DNA of 64,000 bases from Micromonospora sp. C95 (lineage in GTDB: Bacteria; Actinomycetota; Actinomycetes; Mycobacteriales; Micromonosporaceae). The stretch covers positions 124,001 to 188,000 of the forward strand of contig NZ_JAGPXT010000009.1 in assembly GCF_018070465.1 (NCBI RefSeq). Reading direction: 5' to 3'. The translations under genes were made by a program, and so were the position numbers. This document shows, in pieces, positions 14,812-23,751 of this stretch. How positions within the stretch are numbered: the first letter of the stretch is position 1; every line of letters begins with the position of its first letter. The notes beneath the pieces are model-generated. The model saw only the letters and a list, made by a program, of their open reading frames with translations, had not been told where the DNA came from and did no database searches.

Positions 14812-16542
14812 ATGGTCCGCGTGTCGACTACCCCTCGGCGCGTCGCCGCCGCGCTCGGCCTGGTGACCGCGCTGCTCGTCGCCGGCTGTTCCGGGGCCGG
14901 TCAATCTCCCTCGGCGGGCCCTGCCTCCACCCCGGTTCCGCAACCCGCGCCGCCGTCGAGCGCCCCGCCCGAGGATCCGGCCACCCTGGCCGCGACCCTG
15001 GTCGCCGAACTCGCCGACGAGGACCTGGTCGGCCAGGTGCTGATGCCGTACGCCTACGGCGACCACGCGACGAAGGTGTCGTCCGGTTCGGCGGCCGGTA
15101 ACCGGGCGCTGGCCGGGGTGGACACGCCCGCCGAGATGATCGAGAAGTACCGTCTCGGTGGGCTGATCCTGGTGGGCTTCAGCGCGGACGACCCCACCCA
15201 GGGCAACCAGGAGACCACGAACGTCGACAACCCGAAGCAGGTCCGCCGACTGACTACCGGGCTGCGTGAGGCCGCCGGGCGGCTGACCGCCGGCGGAGCG
15301 CCCTTCCTGATCGGCACCGACCAGGAGTACGGCGTGGTCACCCGGATCACCGACGGGGTCACCATGCTGCCCAGCGCGCTCGGTGCCGGCGCCGCCGGTG
15401 ACCCGGACCTGACCGAGGCCGCCTGGCGTGCCGCCGGCACCGAACTGACCGCCATGGGCGTCAACGTCGACTTCGCGCCGGTCGCCGACGTGCTGGTGAC
15501 CCGCAGCGCCGTGATCGGGTCCCGGTCCTTCGGCTCGGATCCCCAGCGGGCGGCCGACCAGGTCGGCGGCGCGGTACGCGGGCTGCAGTCCGCCGGGGTG
15601 GCCGCCACCCTCAAGCACTTCCCGGGGCACGGGCACAGCGCCGTCGACTCCCACACGGACCTGCCCCGGCTGCCGCAGTCCCGGGGCAAGCTGGCGGCCG
15701 AGGCGTGGCCGCCGTTCACCGCCGGCATCGAGGCCGGCGCGCTGGCCGTGATGTCCGCCCACCTCGACGTGCGCTCGATCGACCCGGGCGTGCCCGCCAC
15801 CTTCTCGTACAAGCTGCTCACCGAGGTGCTGCGCGGGGAACTCGGCTTTCAGGGTGTGGTGATCACCGACGGGATGAACATGGCGCCGGCCCGTCGCTTC
15901 CCGCCGGGCGAGGCGGCGGTGCGGGCGCTGAAGGCCGGCAACGACCTGATCCTCATGCCGCCGCACGTCGGCCAGGCGTACGAGGGGCTGCTGACCGCGC
16001 TGCGCGACGGCACGCTGCCCCGCAGCCGACTGGTCGAGGCGGCCACCCGCGTGCTGACCATGAAGTTCACCCTTGGCGACGCACCCGCACCGGAGTTGTC
16101 CACGCTTGGCGCAATGGCACATCGCGAGGCGGCCACCGCGCTGGCCGCCGGCGCGGTGACCGTGCTGCGCGGCCGGTGCGACACCGGCGTCCGTGGGCCG
16201 GTGACCGTCACCTCGTCGGGCGGGCGGGCGCACACCCGGGCGGCGTTGACCGAGGCCCTGACCGCCGCCGGCGTGAAGGTGGTGCCCAAGGGTGGCACCG
16301 TGGTGCATCTGGTCGGCTACGGCGACGGCGCGCAGGATCTGCGCACCGGCGCGGCCGTCACCGTCGCCATGGACACCCCGTACGTGCTGGCCAAGGCGAA
16401 ATCGGCCACCCTGCTGGCCACCTACTCGTCCAGCCGGGCCTCGATGACCGCGCTCGCCGACGTGCTCGCCGGCAAGGCTCGCCCCGCGGGCCGCTCCCCG
16501 GTCAAGGTGCCGGGGCTGCCCCCCACCACCTGCGCGGACTGA
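14812..16542 (+). CDS. GH3 beta-N-acetylhexosaminidase lipoprotein (NagZ-like)
   Basis: The 576-residue protein has a lipoprotein signal ending LLVAGC (Cys26), a Pro/Ser-rich tether (30-55) and a GH3 barrel. Within it, KHFPGHG (268-274) with D279-S-H281 supplies the Asp-His acid/base dyad typical of NagZ-type enzymes, and ITDGMN holds nucleophile Asp353. After about residue 420 a second domain with a conserved Cys pair may help binding. It should remove N-acetylglucosamine from muropeptides or glycans at the outer face of the membrane. ATG 14812 follows GGTGG; GTG 14821 is an alternative start. Confidence 0.9.
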   Translation: MVRVSTTPRRVAAALGLVTALLVAGCSGAGQSPSAGPASTPVPQPAPPSSAPPEDPATLAATLVAELADEDLVGQVLMPYAYGDHATKVSSGSAAGNRALAGVDTPAEMIEKYRLGGLILVGFSADDPTQGNQETTNVDNPKQVRRLTTGLREAAGRLTAGGAPFLIGTDQEYGVVTRITDGVTMLPSALGAGAAGDPDLTEAAWRAAGTELTAMGVNVDFAPVADVLVTRSAVIGSRSFGSDPQRAADQVGGAVRGLQSAGVAATLKHFPGHGHSAVDSHTDLPRLPQSRGKLAAEAWPPFTAGIEAGALAVMSAHLDVRSIDPGVPATFSYKLLTEVLRGELGFQGVVITDGMNMAPARRFPPGEAAVRALKAGNDLILMPPHVGQAYEGLLTALRDGTLPRSRLVEAATRVLTMKFTLGDAPAPELSTLGAMAHREAATALAAGAVTVLRGRCDTGVRGPVTVTSSGGRAHTRAALTEALTAAGVKVVPKGGTVVHLVGYGDGAQDLRTGAAVTVAMDTPYVLAKAKSATLLATYSSSRASMTALADVLAGKARPAGRSPVKVPGLPPTTCAD

Positions 16543-16556
16543 CCCCCCGCCCGGGA

Positions 16557-17189
16557 TCAGGGCGCCGCGACGAGGGTGTCGCGGGCCAGCCGGTACGCGG
16601 GCAGCACGTCGAGCGGCTCACCGAGGCTGGTGCTGCTCGCCTCGATGAGCACCGTCCGGTCGGCCACCGTCACGGCCAGCGCCCACTCCCGCACGTCGGA
16701 GTCGGTGAGCGCCCGCCGGCTGAGCCAGGTCGCCTCCACCACGTCGAGGTCGCCAACGCGGGCCTGGCGGTACTGCGGCCCGCTCGACTCCGGCTCGGCG
16801 GTGACGAACGCCTCCAGCGCCTGTCGGGCCGGGGTGCTCGCGTCGTCGGCCGTCCAGACGCGCAGGAAACCCGGCACCGCCGCACGTCCGTCCAGTTCGC
16901 AGCGCACTGTCGAACCGCCGCGGCGGGTCAGCGCCTCCGCCACGAGGTCACCCAACTCGTCGGTGGCCTCCGGAGTCTCGATCGGCTCCGCCTCCCAGCC
17001 GTCGGCCAGCCCGAAGGTGACCGGCAGCGGGCAGGGCGCACCGCCGCCGACCGTGCCGAGGGCCTCCGCCGCGGCCACCTCGTCGTGCCACGGCTCTCCG
17101 GTCGTACCGCCGGCAACCTCCCCGGTGTCGCCGCACCCACCGAGCAGTCCGATGGTCAACGTCGCCGCCGCGATCGTCAGTCGTCTCAC
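16557..17189 (-). CDS. Lipoprotein of unknown function
   Basis: The 210-residue product begins MRRLTIAAATLTIGLLGGCG, a compact lipoprotein signal with lipobox LGGC. The mature part is acidic, with two further Cys that could form a disulfide (GAPCPLP and TVRCELDG). It has an alternating alpha/beta pattern reminiscent of LppX/PknH-sensor-like actinobacterial lipoproteins, but no family is certain. GTG 17189 is preferred because GGGGG is placed about 9 bases upstream, whereas the TTG three codons earlier abuts that site. It converges on the GH3 gene with a 14-base gap. Confidence 0.75.
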   Translation of the reverse strand: MRRLTIAAATLTIGLLGGCGDTGEVAGGTTGEPWHDEVAAAEALGTVGGGAPCPLPVTFGLADGWEAEPIETPEATDELGDLVAEALTRRGGSTVRCELDGRAAVPGFLRVWTADDASTPARQALEAFVTAEPESSGPQYRQARVGDLDVVEATWLSRRALTDSDVREWALAVTVADRTVLIEASSTSLGEPLDVLPAYRLARDTLVAAP

Positions 17190-17290
17190 GTGCCTCAACC
17201 CCCGTCATTGATCGACAAGGGAGCCAGCAAAGCGGTGTGGCGGGCGGGCGTCAAGTCGTGGTGCCGGGCGGCTGCCCCGTCGGTCCCGGA

Positions 17291-17329
17291 GTGTCGGGAA
17301 ACACCGCAGGTCATGGCGTTTCCCGACAC
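17291..17329 (-). terminator. 12-bp perfect stem terminator of the fab operon
   Basis: GTGTCGGGAAAC at 17291-17302 pairs exactly with 17318-17329. It is 11 bases beyond the fabF stop and closes the fabD-fabH-acpP-fabF transcription unit. Confidence 0.82.
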
Positions 17330-17339
17330 CCGAGTCGGC

Positions 17340-18566
17340 TCAGGGCCGGGTGAAGACCAGCGCCACGTTGTGACCGCCGAAGCCGAACGAGTTGTTCAGC
17401 GCGGCGGGTACGTCCATGTGCCGGGCCTTGTTGGCCGCCACGTCCAGGGTGAGACCGTCGTCCGGGTCGTCCAGGTTGATCGTCGGCGGCACCACGCCGT
17501 CGCGGATCGTCAGGATGGTGGCGATCGACTCCAGCGCGCCGGCCGCGCCGAGCAGATGACCGGACATGGACTTGGTGGCGGTGAGCACCGGGTGGTCGCC
17601 CAGTGCGGCCCGCAACGCGGTGATCTCGGCGATGTCGCCCACCGGGGTCGAGGTGGCGTGCGCGTTGACGTGGACGATGTCGGACTTCGCCACGTCGGCG
17701 TCGGAGATCGCCTTCGCGATCGCCCGGATCGCGCCCGCGCCCTCCGGGTGCGGCTGGACGATGTCGAAGCCGTCGGAGGTGATGCCCGCGCCGGCGAGCC
17801 GCGCGTACACCCGGGCGCCCCGGGCGGCGGCGTGGTCGGCGCGCTCCAGCACGATGACGCCGGCGCCCTCGCCGAGCACGAAGCCGTCGCGGCCCTTGTC
17901 CCACGGGCGGGAGGCCCGCTCCGGCTCGTCGTTGCGGGTGGACATCGCCCGCATCGAGGAGAAGCCGGCGATCGGCAGCGGGTGGATGACCGCCTCGGTG
18001 CCGCCGGCCACCACCACGTCGGCGCGGCCGGCACGGATCATGTCCAGGCCGAGCGCGATCGCCTCCGCGCCGGTCGCGCAGGCACTGGCCACGGAATGCA
18101 CCCCGGCGCGGGCTCCCAGCTCCAGGCCGACCCAGGCGGCCGGTCCGTTCGGCATCAGCATCGGGATGGTGTGCGGGGAGACCCGCCGTGGACCGGACGC
18201 CTCCAGCACGTCGTCCTGGGCGAGCAGGGTCAGCGCCCCGCCGATGCCCGAGCCGACGCTCACACCGAGCCGCTCCGGGTCGAGGCCGGAGTCGGCCAGG
18301 CCGGCGTCCGACCAGGCCTGATGGGCGGCGATCAGGGCGATCGCCTCGGAGCGGTCCAACCGGCGCAGCTTCACCCGGTCGAGCAGACCGGCCGGATCGA
18401 CCGCGAGTTGGGCGGCGATCCGGACCGGCAGTTGCGCGGACCACTCCTGGGCGAGTGAACTCACCCCGGAGCGGCCGGCGAGCATGGCGTCCCAGGTCGA
18501 CGCGACGTCCCCGCCCAGCGGGGTGGTCGCGCCGAGCCCGGTGACGACGACGTCGATGCGACTCAT
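17340..18566 (-). CDS. fabF: 3-oxoacyl-ACP synthase II (FabF)
   Basis: The 408-residue condensing enzyme extends acyl-ACP with malonyl-ACP. The active-site Cys163 is in SVASACATGAEA, and the two His ligands are in NAHATSTPVGD (about 301) and MSGHLLGAAGA (about 336), giving the Cys-His-His triad of KAS II. The C-terminal NNSFGFGGHN motif is present. It starts two bases after the acpP stop. Position and sequence argue for the primary-metabolism enzyme rather than a polyketide KS-alpha. Confidence 0.96.
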   Translation of the reverse strand: MSRIDVVVTGLGATTPLGGDVASTWDAMLAGRSGVSSLAQEWSAQLPVRIAAQLAVDPAGLLDRVKLRRLDRSEAIALIAAHQAWSDAGLADSGLDPERLGVSVGSGIGGALTLLAQDDVLEASGPRRVSPHTIPMLMPNGPAAWVGLELGARAGVHSVASACATGAEAIALGLDMIRAGRADVVVAGGTEAVIHPLPIAGFSSMRAMSTRNDEPERASRPWDKGRDGFVLGEGAGVIVLERADHAAARGARVYARLAGAGITSDGFDIVQPHPEGAGAIRAIAKAISDADVAKSDIVHVNAHATSTPVGDIAEITALRAALGDHPVLTATKSMSGHLLGAAGALESIATILTIRDGVVPPTINLDDPDDGLTLDVAANKARHMDVPAALNNSFGFGGHNVALVFTRP

Positions 18567-18568
18567 GA

Positions 18569-18808
18569 TCAGGACTGCGCCTCGATGTAGCTGACAGCGT
18601 CCCCGACGGTCTTGAGGTTCTGTACCTCGTTGTCAGGGATCTTGACGCCGAACTTCTCCTCGGCGGCGACCACGACCTCCACCATGGAGAGCGAGTCGAC
18701 GTCCAGGTCGTCGGTGAAGGACTTCCCCTCGGCCACGTCGTCCGGGTTCACCCCGGCAACCTCTTCGAGGATCTCGGCGAGGCCGGCGGTGATCTCGTCA
18801 CGGGTCAT
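18569..18808 (-). CDS. acpP: Acyl carrier protein
   Basis: The 79-residue acidic helical protein carries the phosphopantetheine attachment motif DVDSLSMVE, with Ser39 as the modified residue. Its length and charge are typical of fatty-acid synthase ACPs. It sits between fabH (83-base gap) and fabF (2-base gap). The gap upstream may carry an extra ribosome-loading or processing signal, since ACP is needed in excess, but none is evident in the sequence. Confidence 0.97.
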   Translation of the reverse strand: MTRDEITAGLAEILEEVAGVNPDDVAEGKSFTDDLDVDSLSMVEVVVAAEEKFGVKIPDNEVQNLKTVGDAVSYIEAQS

Positions 18809-18891
18809 TGCGGTGGGTTCCTCTCATCGGGTTCTCTCGACGGGGTGGCGACGCCACCCGTCGTTCCTCGGCGCCGAGCGCCGTGGGGGTA

Positions 18892-19836
18892 TCAGGGGCA
18901 GCGGACGACCTGACCGGCGTAGGTCAGGCCGCCGCCGAAGCCGAACAGCAGCACCGGGGCACCGGAGGGCACCTCGCGGCGCTCCACCAGCTTGGACAGG
19001 GCCAGCGGGATGCTGGCCGCGGAGGTGTTGCCGGACTCGACGATGTCCTTGGCGATGATCGCCTGTGGGATGTTCAGCCGCTTCGCGATGCCGTCGATGA
19101 TCCGTGCGTTGGCCTGGTGCGGGACGAAGGCGGCCAGCTCCGACGGGTCGACACCGGCGCGTTCGCACGCCTGCAGGGCGAGCGGTGCCAGCGCCGTGGT
19201 GGCCCAGCGGAACACCGTCTGACCCTCCTGGGCGACGTACGGCCGCCAACCTTCGATGCGTACCGCGTCGCCGCGCTCCGGCACCGATCCCCAGACCACC
19301 GGGCCGACCCCCGCCGGCTCGTCCTCGGCGGCGGCGGTGACCACGGCCGCGCCCGCGCCGTCGCCGAAGATGATGCAGGTGGATCGGTCGGTCCAGTCGG
19401 TGAAGTCGGACAGCTTCTCCGCACCGATCACCAGGGCGTTGCGGGACGCGCCGGCGCGGATCGCGTGGTCGACCGTGCCCAGCGCGTACGCGAAGCCGGA
19501 GCAGGCGGTGTTCACGTCGAACGCCCCCGGGACGTTGATCCCCAGCTTGGCGGCGACCCGGCAGGCCACGTTCGGGCTGCGGTCGATCGAGGTGCAGGTG
19601 GCCACCACCACCAGGTCGATGTCGGTGGCGGTCAGGCCGGAGTTCGCCAGCGCCTTGTCGGCGGCGGCCGCGGCCATGTCGGCGACCGTCTCGTCACCGG
19701 CGATCCGGCGGGTCGCGATGCCGACCCGGTCGCGGATCCACTCGTCGCTGGTCTCCACCAGTTGGGCGATCTCGTCGTTGGTCACCACCCGGGACGGCTG
19801 GTAGTGCCCGAGGGACAGAATTCGGCTGCCCGTCAT
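18892..19836 (-). CDS. fabH: 3-oxoacyl-ACP synthase III (FabH)
   Basis: The 314-residue initiating condensing enzyme joins acyl-CoA to malonyl-ACP. Cys112 in NTACSGFAYALG is the nucleophile. His in FVPHQANARI and Asn in SGNTSAASIP complete the Cys-His-Asn triad that separates FabH from FabF. In actinomycetes it usually takes branched-chain primers. Its ATG overlaps the fabD stop in ATGA, so the two are coupled. Confidence 0.96.
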   Translation of the reverse strand: MTGSRILSLGHYQPSRVVTNDEIAQLVETSDEWIRDRVGIATRRIAGDETVADMAAAAADKALANSGLTATDIDLVVVATCTSIDRSPNVACRVAAKLGINVPGAFDVNTACSGFAYALGTVDHAIRAGASRNALVIGAEKLSDFTDWTDRSTCIIFGDGAGAAVVTAAAEDEPAGVGPVVWGSVPERGDAVRIEGWRPYVAQEGQTVFRWATTALAPLALQACERAGVDPSELAAFVPHQANARIIDGIAKRLNIPQAIIAKDIVESGNTSAASIPLALSKLVERREVPSGAPVLLFGFGGGLTYAGQVVRCP

Positions 19837-20822
19837 GACGAGGCCTCCCCAGCGTGGTCGCGAGACGTGAGCGGACTGTTTTCGTTGACCGGACCGTCCA
19901 CGGCCGTGCCGTGCCGGGCGATGAGCTCCCGGGCGGCGGGCAGGTCGTCCGGGGTCTTCACGGTGACGATCTCCGGCGCACCGGCGCCGGCAAGCTCGCG
20001 CTTGACCAGGCCGGCGAGGGTGCCGGCGGGCGGCAGCTCCAGCACGGCGGTCACGCCGAGGGCGGCGAGAGTGGCCATGCAGAGATCCCAGCGGACCGGG
20101 GCGGTGACCTGGCGGACCAGCCGGTCGAGCAGCTCCCGGCCGGTGTCGACCGCCGTCCCGTCGAGGTTGGACAGCAGGATGCGGTCCGGATCGCTCGGGG
20201 TGATCCCGGCGGCGACGGTGGCCAGCGCCGCCTCCGCCGGAGCCATGTACGGGGTGTGGAACGCGCCGGCCACCTGCAACCGGACGACCCGGACCCGCTG
20301 CGGGGGCTCGGCGGCCAGCTTCTCCAGCCCGTCGAGCGCGCCCGCGGCGACGACCTGACCCTTGCCGTTGCGGTTGGCGGCGTGCAGCCCGTGCGCGCTG
20401 ATCGCGGCGGTCACGTCGTCCGGGTCACCACCGAGCACCGCGGCCATGCCGGTCGGCTCCAGCGCGCAGGCGGCGGCCATCTCCCGGCCGCGTACCCCGG
20501 CGAGAGTGATCGCCGCCTCCGCCGGCAGCGCTCCGGCCAGCGCCGCCGCACCGAGTTCACCGACGCTGTGTCCCGCGGTCACCGCGACCTGGCGCATCGG
20601 CAGGTGCTCGGCGGCGAGCAGCGCGGCGGCGACCAGCAGCGGCTGGGTACGGGCGGTGTCCCGGATCTCGTCGGCGTCGGCGGTGGTGCCCAGGTGCACC
20701 AGGTCGACGCCGGCCAGCTCGGACCACGAGCGCAGTCGGGCCTCGGCGTCGGGCAGGTCGAGCCAGGGCGTCAGAAAGCCGGGTTTCTGAGAACCCTGGC
20801 CGGGGCAGAGTACGGCGAGCAC
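19833..20822 (-). CDS. fabD: Malonyl-CoA:ACP transacylase (FabD)
   Basis: The 329-residue protein starts MLAVLCPGQGSQKPG, the hallmark of malonyl transacylases. It has nucleophile Ser86 in AGHSVGELGA and catalytic His in VAGAFHTPYM (about residue 189), and loads malonate onto ACP. It is the first gene of the fab operon; GTG 20822 lies 10 bases after AGGAG. The upstream 78-base gap to fasR should contain the operon promoter. Confidence 0.95.
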   Translation of the reverse strand: MLAVLCPGQGSQKPGFLTPWLDLPDAEARLRSWSELAGVDLVHLGTTADADEIRDTARTQPLLVAAALLAAEHLPMRQVAVTAGHSVGELGAAALAGALPAEAAITLAGVRGREMAAACALEPTGMAAVLGGDPDDVTAAISAHGLHAANRNGKGQVVAAGALDGLEKLAAEPPQRVRVVRLQVAGAFHTPYMAPAEAALATVAAGITPSDPDRILLSNLDGTAVDTGRELLDRLVRQVTAPVRWDLCMATLAALGVTAVLELPPAGTLAGLVKRELAGAGAPEIVTVKTPDDLPAARELIARHGTAVDGPVNENSPLTSRDHAGEASS

Positions 20823-20849
20823 GTCTATGACTCTCCTGGATACCCATGG

Positions 20850-20908
20850 GTTGCGCTGTGCCGGCTGGCACCAAACCGCACTAGGACAGTTGGAGGGATC
20901 CTACAAAG
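20850..20908 (-). promoter_or_regulatory. Candidate fab promoter / FasR binding region
   Basis: The short gap between fasR and fabD, together with the last codons of fasR, carries TTTGTAGGATCC and then GTTTGG on the minus strand. This resembles, as I recall it, the TTTG/CAAA-containing FasR target before streptomycete fabD. Because TTTGTAG includes the fasR stop codon, part of the site would overlap the coding end of the regulator. This is inferred, and no clear -10 was found. Confidence 0.4.
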
Positions 20909-22148
20909 ACTGACGCTGGTCATCACCATGCTGTGATCTTTTACTGACTGGTGGGGCCAATGTCTGGGTCGGCACCACCGGGTCGAGCCGGCCGACCGTC
21001 AACGCGACCCGCAGCGCGAACGCGTCCCGGGGCGCCAGCGGGCTGAACCCGGTCACCTCGGAGATCCGCCGCAGCCGGTAGCGCACGGTGTTCGGGTGCA
21101 CGTACAGGGCCCGGGCGGCGCTCTCCAGCGTGCCGCCGGCGGCGAAGAAGGCGTCCAACGTCTCCAGCAGCTCGCCGCCGGCGCGGACCAGCACCGCGTA
21201 CACGTCATGGCGTAGCCGCCGGCGGGCCTCGGCGTCGCCCGCCAGGGCCCGCTCGGGCAGCAGGTCACCGGCGTGCACCGGGCGTGGTGCCGCCGGCCAC
21301 GCCGGCGCGGCCCGGTATCCGGCCAACGCCGCCCGGGCCGACTCGGTCGCCTCGTCCAGGCTCGGCACCGCCGGGCCGACCACCACCGGTCCGTCGCCGA
21401 AGGCGGTGAGCAGCTTGCCGGTGGCCGCGACCGGGTCCGCCGCACCGCCGAGCACGATGACCAGGCGGTCGCCGTGCACCCCGCCGATCACCTCCACCCC
21501 GATCCGGCGGGCCTGCCGGTAGACGGTGTGCAGGACAGCGGCGACCTCGCCGCCGGGGGAGTGACCGACCGCCACCGCCACCGGCGGCGCGTCCGTCCAG
21601 CCCAGCGCGGCGGCCCGACTGGCCAGCACGTCCGGCGAGTCGCCGCGCAGCAGCGCGTCCACCAGCAGGGCCTGCAACCGGGCGTCCCAGGAACCGCGCG
21701 ATTCGGCGGCCCGGGCGTAGACCCGGGCGGCGGCGAAGGCGATCTCCCGGGAGTACCGCAGCACCGCCTCGCGCAGCTGCGGCTCCTCGCCGGGGGCGGC
21801 GAGGTCGCCGACCTGCTCCTCGACGACGTCGATGGTGACCTTGATCAGGGCGACGGTCTGCTGGAGGGTGATCGAGCGGGCCAGCGCCTGCGGTGCGGTG
21901 GCGAACACCTCGTCGGAAACCTCCTGGGTGCCCTCGGCGGCCCCGCCGCCGGAGCGCAACCACTGGACCAGGGAGCGGGCGCCGGCCTGGGCCACCAGCA
22001 TCACCCAGGAGCGCTGGTCGGCCGGCAGTTCCCGGAACCAGGGCAGGGTCTCGTCCATCCGGACCACGCTCGCGGTGGCCAGTGCGCCGGCCGCCCGCTC
22101 GATCCGGCGCAGCGTGGCTGACAGGTCCGTGCCGCCCGACTCGCTCAC
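20901..22148 (-). CDS. fasR: PucR-family fatty-acid synthesis activator FasR
   Basis: The 415-residue protein ends in a PucR-type helix-turn-helix (LESAARALYVHPNTVRYRLRRISEVTG) preceded by a GGDEF-like/CdaR middle domain. It lies directly upstream of fabD in the same direction. That is exactly the position of streptomycete FasR, which activates fabD-fabH-acpP-fabF. GTG 22148 gives an N-terminus (SESGGTDLSATLRRIERAAG) matching the family length; the longer ORF adds only Arg/Pro-rich sequence. Confidence 0.88.
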   Translation of the reverse strand: MSESGGTDLSATLRRIERAAGALATASVVRMDETLPWFRELPADQRSWVMLVAQAGARSLVQWLRSGGGAAEGTQEVSDEVFATAPQALARSITLQQTVALIKVTIDVVEEQVGDLAAPGEEPQLREAVLRYSREIAFAAARVYARAAESRGSWDARLQALLVDALLRGDSPDVLASRAAALGWTDAPPVAVAVGHSPGGEVAAVLHTVYRQARRIGVEVIGGVHGDRLVIVLGGAADPVAATGKLLTAFGDGPVVVGPAVPSLDEATESARAALAGYRAAPAWPAAPRPVHAGDLLPERALAGDAEARRRLRHDVYAVLVRAGGELLETLDAFFAAGGTLESAARALYVHPNTVRYRLRRISEVTGFSPLAPRDAFALRVALTVGRLDPVVPTQTLAPPVSKRSQHGDDQRQSL

Positions 22149-22315
22149 CCGCCTAGCCTGACATGCGCTGAGCTGGACCTCGACGGCAGGCGTCGACGCC
22201 GGGACGCTGGCCGGTCGACAGGTACGCGCTGCGCGGCCGGTCAGAACCGGCCAGTACGGTGACAGGGCACGTCGGGTGGGCACCGGCGGGTGAGGGCGAG
22301 TGTGAGGAGACGCCG

Positions 22316-22681
22316 ATGGCGTACGGGGAGGCCGACCACGGCTGTGCCCAGGGGGAGCCCTGCCGACCGGGCCCGCACGAGCAGCCGGCCCTCGCCAAGC
22401 ACCACCGCCGGCCGCCCGGCCTGGCGCATCCGGCCGAGCCGGTCGCCGGTCGCGTGCCGGAACGTCCGGAGGACGACCCCGCGCCCGCCCGGCAGCTCGG
22501 CGGCGAGCCGCCGGTGCCTCGCCAACGCACCACCGAGCCGGCCACCGCCGGGCCGACCGACCCGACGGCCGGTGGGTGCCGCAGTGACCTGCCCGGCTGG
22601 GCCGGGGCGCACCGGCACGGTCCGGTCCGTCCGGCGCACCGCAACCTACGGCGGGAACGCCCGCCGGGTCGTTGGTGCTGA
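22316..22681 (+). CDS. Doubtful hypothetical protein
   Basis: ATG 22316 is 7 bases after a GAGGAG ribosome-binding site and opens a 121-codon Pro/Arg/Ala-rich frame starting MAYGEADHGCAQGEPCRPGP. A bidirectional terminator follows its stop, which slightly supports a real transcript. There is no recognisable domain and the composition is close to random high-GC sequence. It would fill an otherwise empty stretch of about 600 bases between two minus-strand genes. Confidence 0.3.
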   Translation: MAYGEADHGCAQGEPCRPGPHEQPALAKHHRRPPGLAHPAEPVAGRVPERPEDDPAPARQLGGEPPVPRQRTTEPATAGPTDPTAGGCRSDLPGWAGAHRHGPVRPAHRNLRRERPPGRWC

Positions 22682-22715
22682 GCGGCGGGACAGGTCAGTC
22701 CGGGCACCGCGGTGC

Positions 22716-22745
22716 GCGCTCGCGGCTCGGACGGGCCGCGAGCGC
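22716..22745. terminator. 11-bp perfect stem terminator
   Basis: GCGCTCGCGGC at 22716-22726 pairs with 22735-22745 around an 8-nt loop. It lies just beyond the stop of the minus-strand membrane protein gene (22754). Confidence 0.8.
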
Positions 22746-22753
22746 GACGTGGC

Positions 22754-23401
22754 TCAGCGGGTACGGCGGCGGATCAGTAGCGCGATCCCGGCGAGTCCGA
22801 CGGTGATCACCAGCACCACCGCGACGTTCAGCAGGAGCAGGCGGCGCAGGTCGCTGAACGCCTCGTTGATGTCCTGCGCGGGGTTGAGCGCCTCCTCGGG
22901 GATGATGCGCTCACCTCCGCCGACACCCCCGCTGACCGCCTCGTAGGTCCGTTCCAACGGCACACCGGCGGTCCGCAGCGTCTCGGACATGCTCACCCGG
23001 CCGAGATACCAGGCTGCGCTGACCTTGCGGTCGGGCTGCTTGGCGGGGCGGTAGACGCGCGGCCCGCCGACCGCCTTCGGGTACAGGTCGTAGGTCTGCT
23101 TCGGAGCGTCGCCGGCCAGCACCACGACCGTGTACTTCGGACCGAGGTCGGCCTTCTTCGGGCCGCCGGACTGCCGGACCAGGCCCTTGTGGTTGACCTG
23201 CTCGATGACGGCGACGACATGCGCGGGGTGGGTGTCGGCACGCAACCGCAACGGCTCGGCGAGCCCGTGCCCGGTGATGTCCACGCCGGCCGGCGGCGTC
23301 TTCGGTGCCGCCCCGGCCGTCTCGGCGGAGGTGAGCGACAGCAGCAGCGCCGCCACCGCACCCGCCGTCGCTCCGGTCAGTCGCCTCATCCGTCGGACCA
23401 T
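22754..23401 (-). CDS. Secreted, C-terminally membrane-anchored protein of unknown function
   Basis: The 215-residue protein has a signal peptide (RLTGATAGAVAALLLSLTSAETAGAA) and an extracytoplasmic domain of about 140 residues. A C-terminal helix (LLLLNVAVVLVITVGLAGIALL) precedes an RRRTR stop-transfer tail, so it is a type I anchored protein. The domain alternates beta strands and charged helices (YTVVVLAGDAPKQTYDLYPK) with no Cys. I recognise no named family. ATG 23401 follows GAGGAGG; an internal ATG four codons later is possible. Confidence 0.78.
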   Translation of the reverse strand: MVRRMRRLTGATAGAVAALLLSLTSAETAGAAPKTPPAGVDITGHGLAEPLRLRADTHPAHVVAVIEQVNHKGLVRQSGGPKKADLGPKYTVVVLAGDAPKQTYDLYPKAVGGPRVYRPAKQPDRKVSAAWYLGRVSMSETLRTAGVPLERTYEAVSGGVGGGERIIPEEALNPAQDINEAFSDLRRLLLLNVAVVLVITVGLAGIALLIRRRTR

Positions 23402-23751
23402 GCCGCCTCCTCGCCCCGTTCGATGGGTGGCCGTGCTGCAGGGGTCACACGTTGGAAGGCTGACGGTGGTGACCCTGCCCGCAGGACAGGTACCCACTCA
23501 AAGACTCCGCGGAACGCCGATCGGTTGCAGCTGATGGAAAACTAATTGGAACTATCTGCCGTTGCGACTCGCTCAACGGCCAGCCGCGAAGCAGCGGGCC
23601 GGATCTTACCTTCGCGGAGGCCATGATGATGGGCAGAATAACGCGCGTGTCGTGGTCCTGGGCAGTGGTGTTCGGCGTGTCGTTACTGATCCCGACGGTA
23701 CCGCCGCCGGCACAACCAGTTGTCACGCCGCGGCCCGGGTCCGCCGTGTTG
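23402..23751. other. Intergenic region with promoter-like AT-rich patch
   Basis: These 350 bases contain an unusually AT-rich patch at 23528-23560, which could hold promoters for the leftward membrane protein gene or a rightward RNA. The only ORF with a ribosome-binding site is a rightward one from 23623, which runs into the antisense of gltX and is described separately. Confidence 0.45.

Noticed and set aside
15705..18458. A 917-codon plus-strand ORF across the GH3, lipoprotein and fabF region
   Set aside because: It crosses three well-supported genes and a terminator, and has random Arg/Gly composition.
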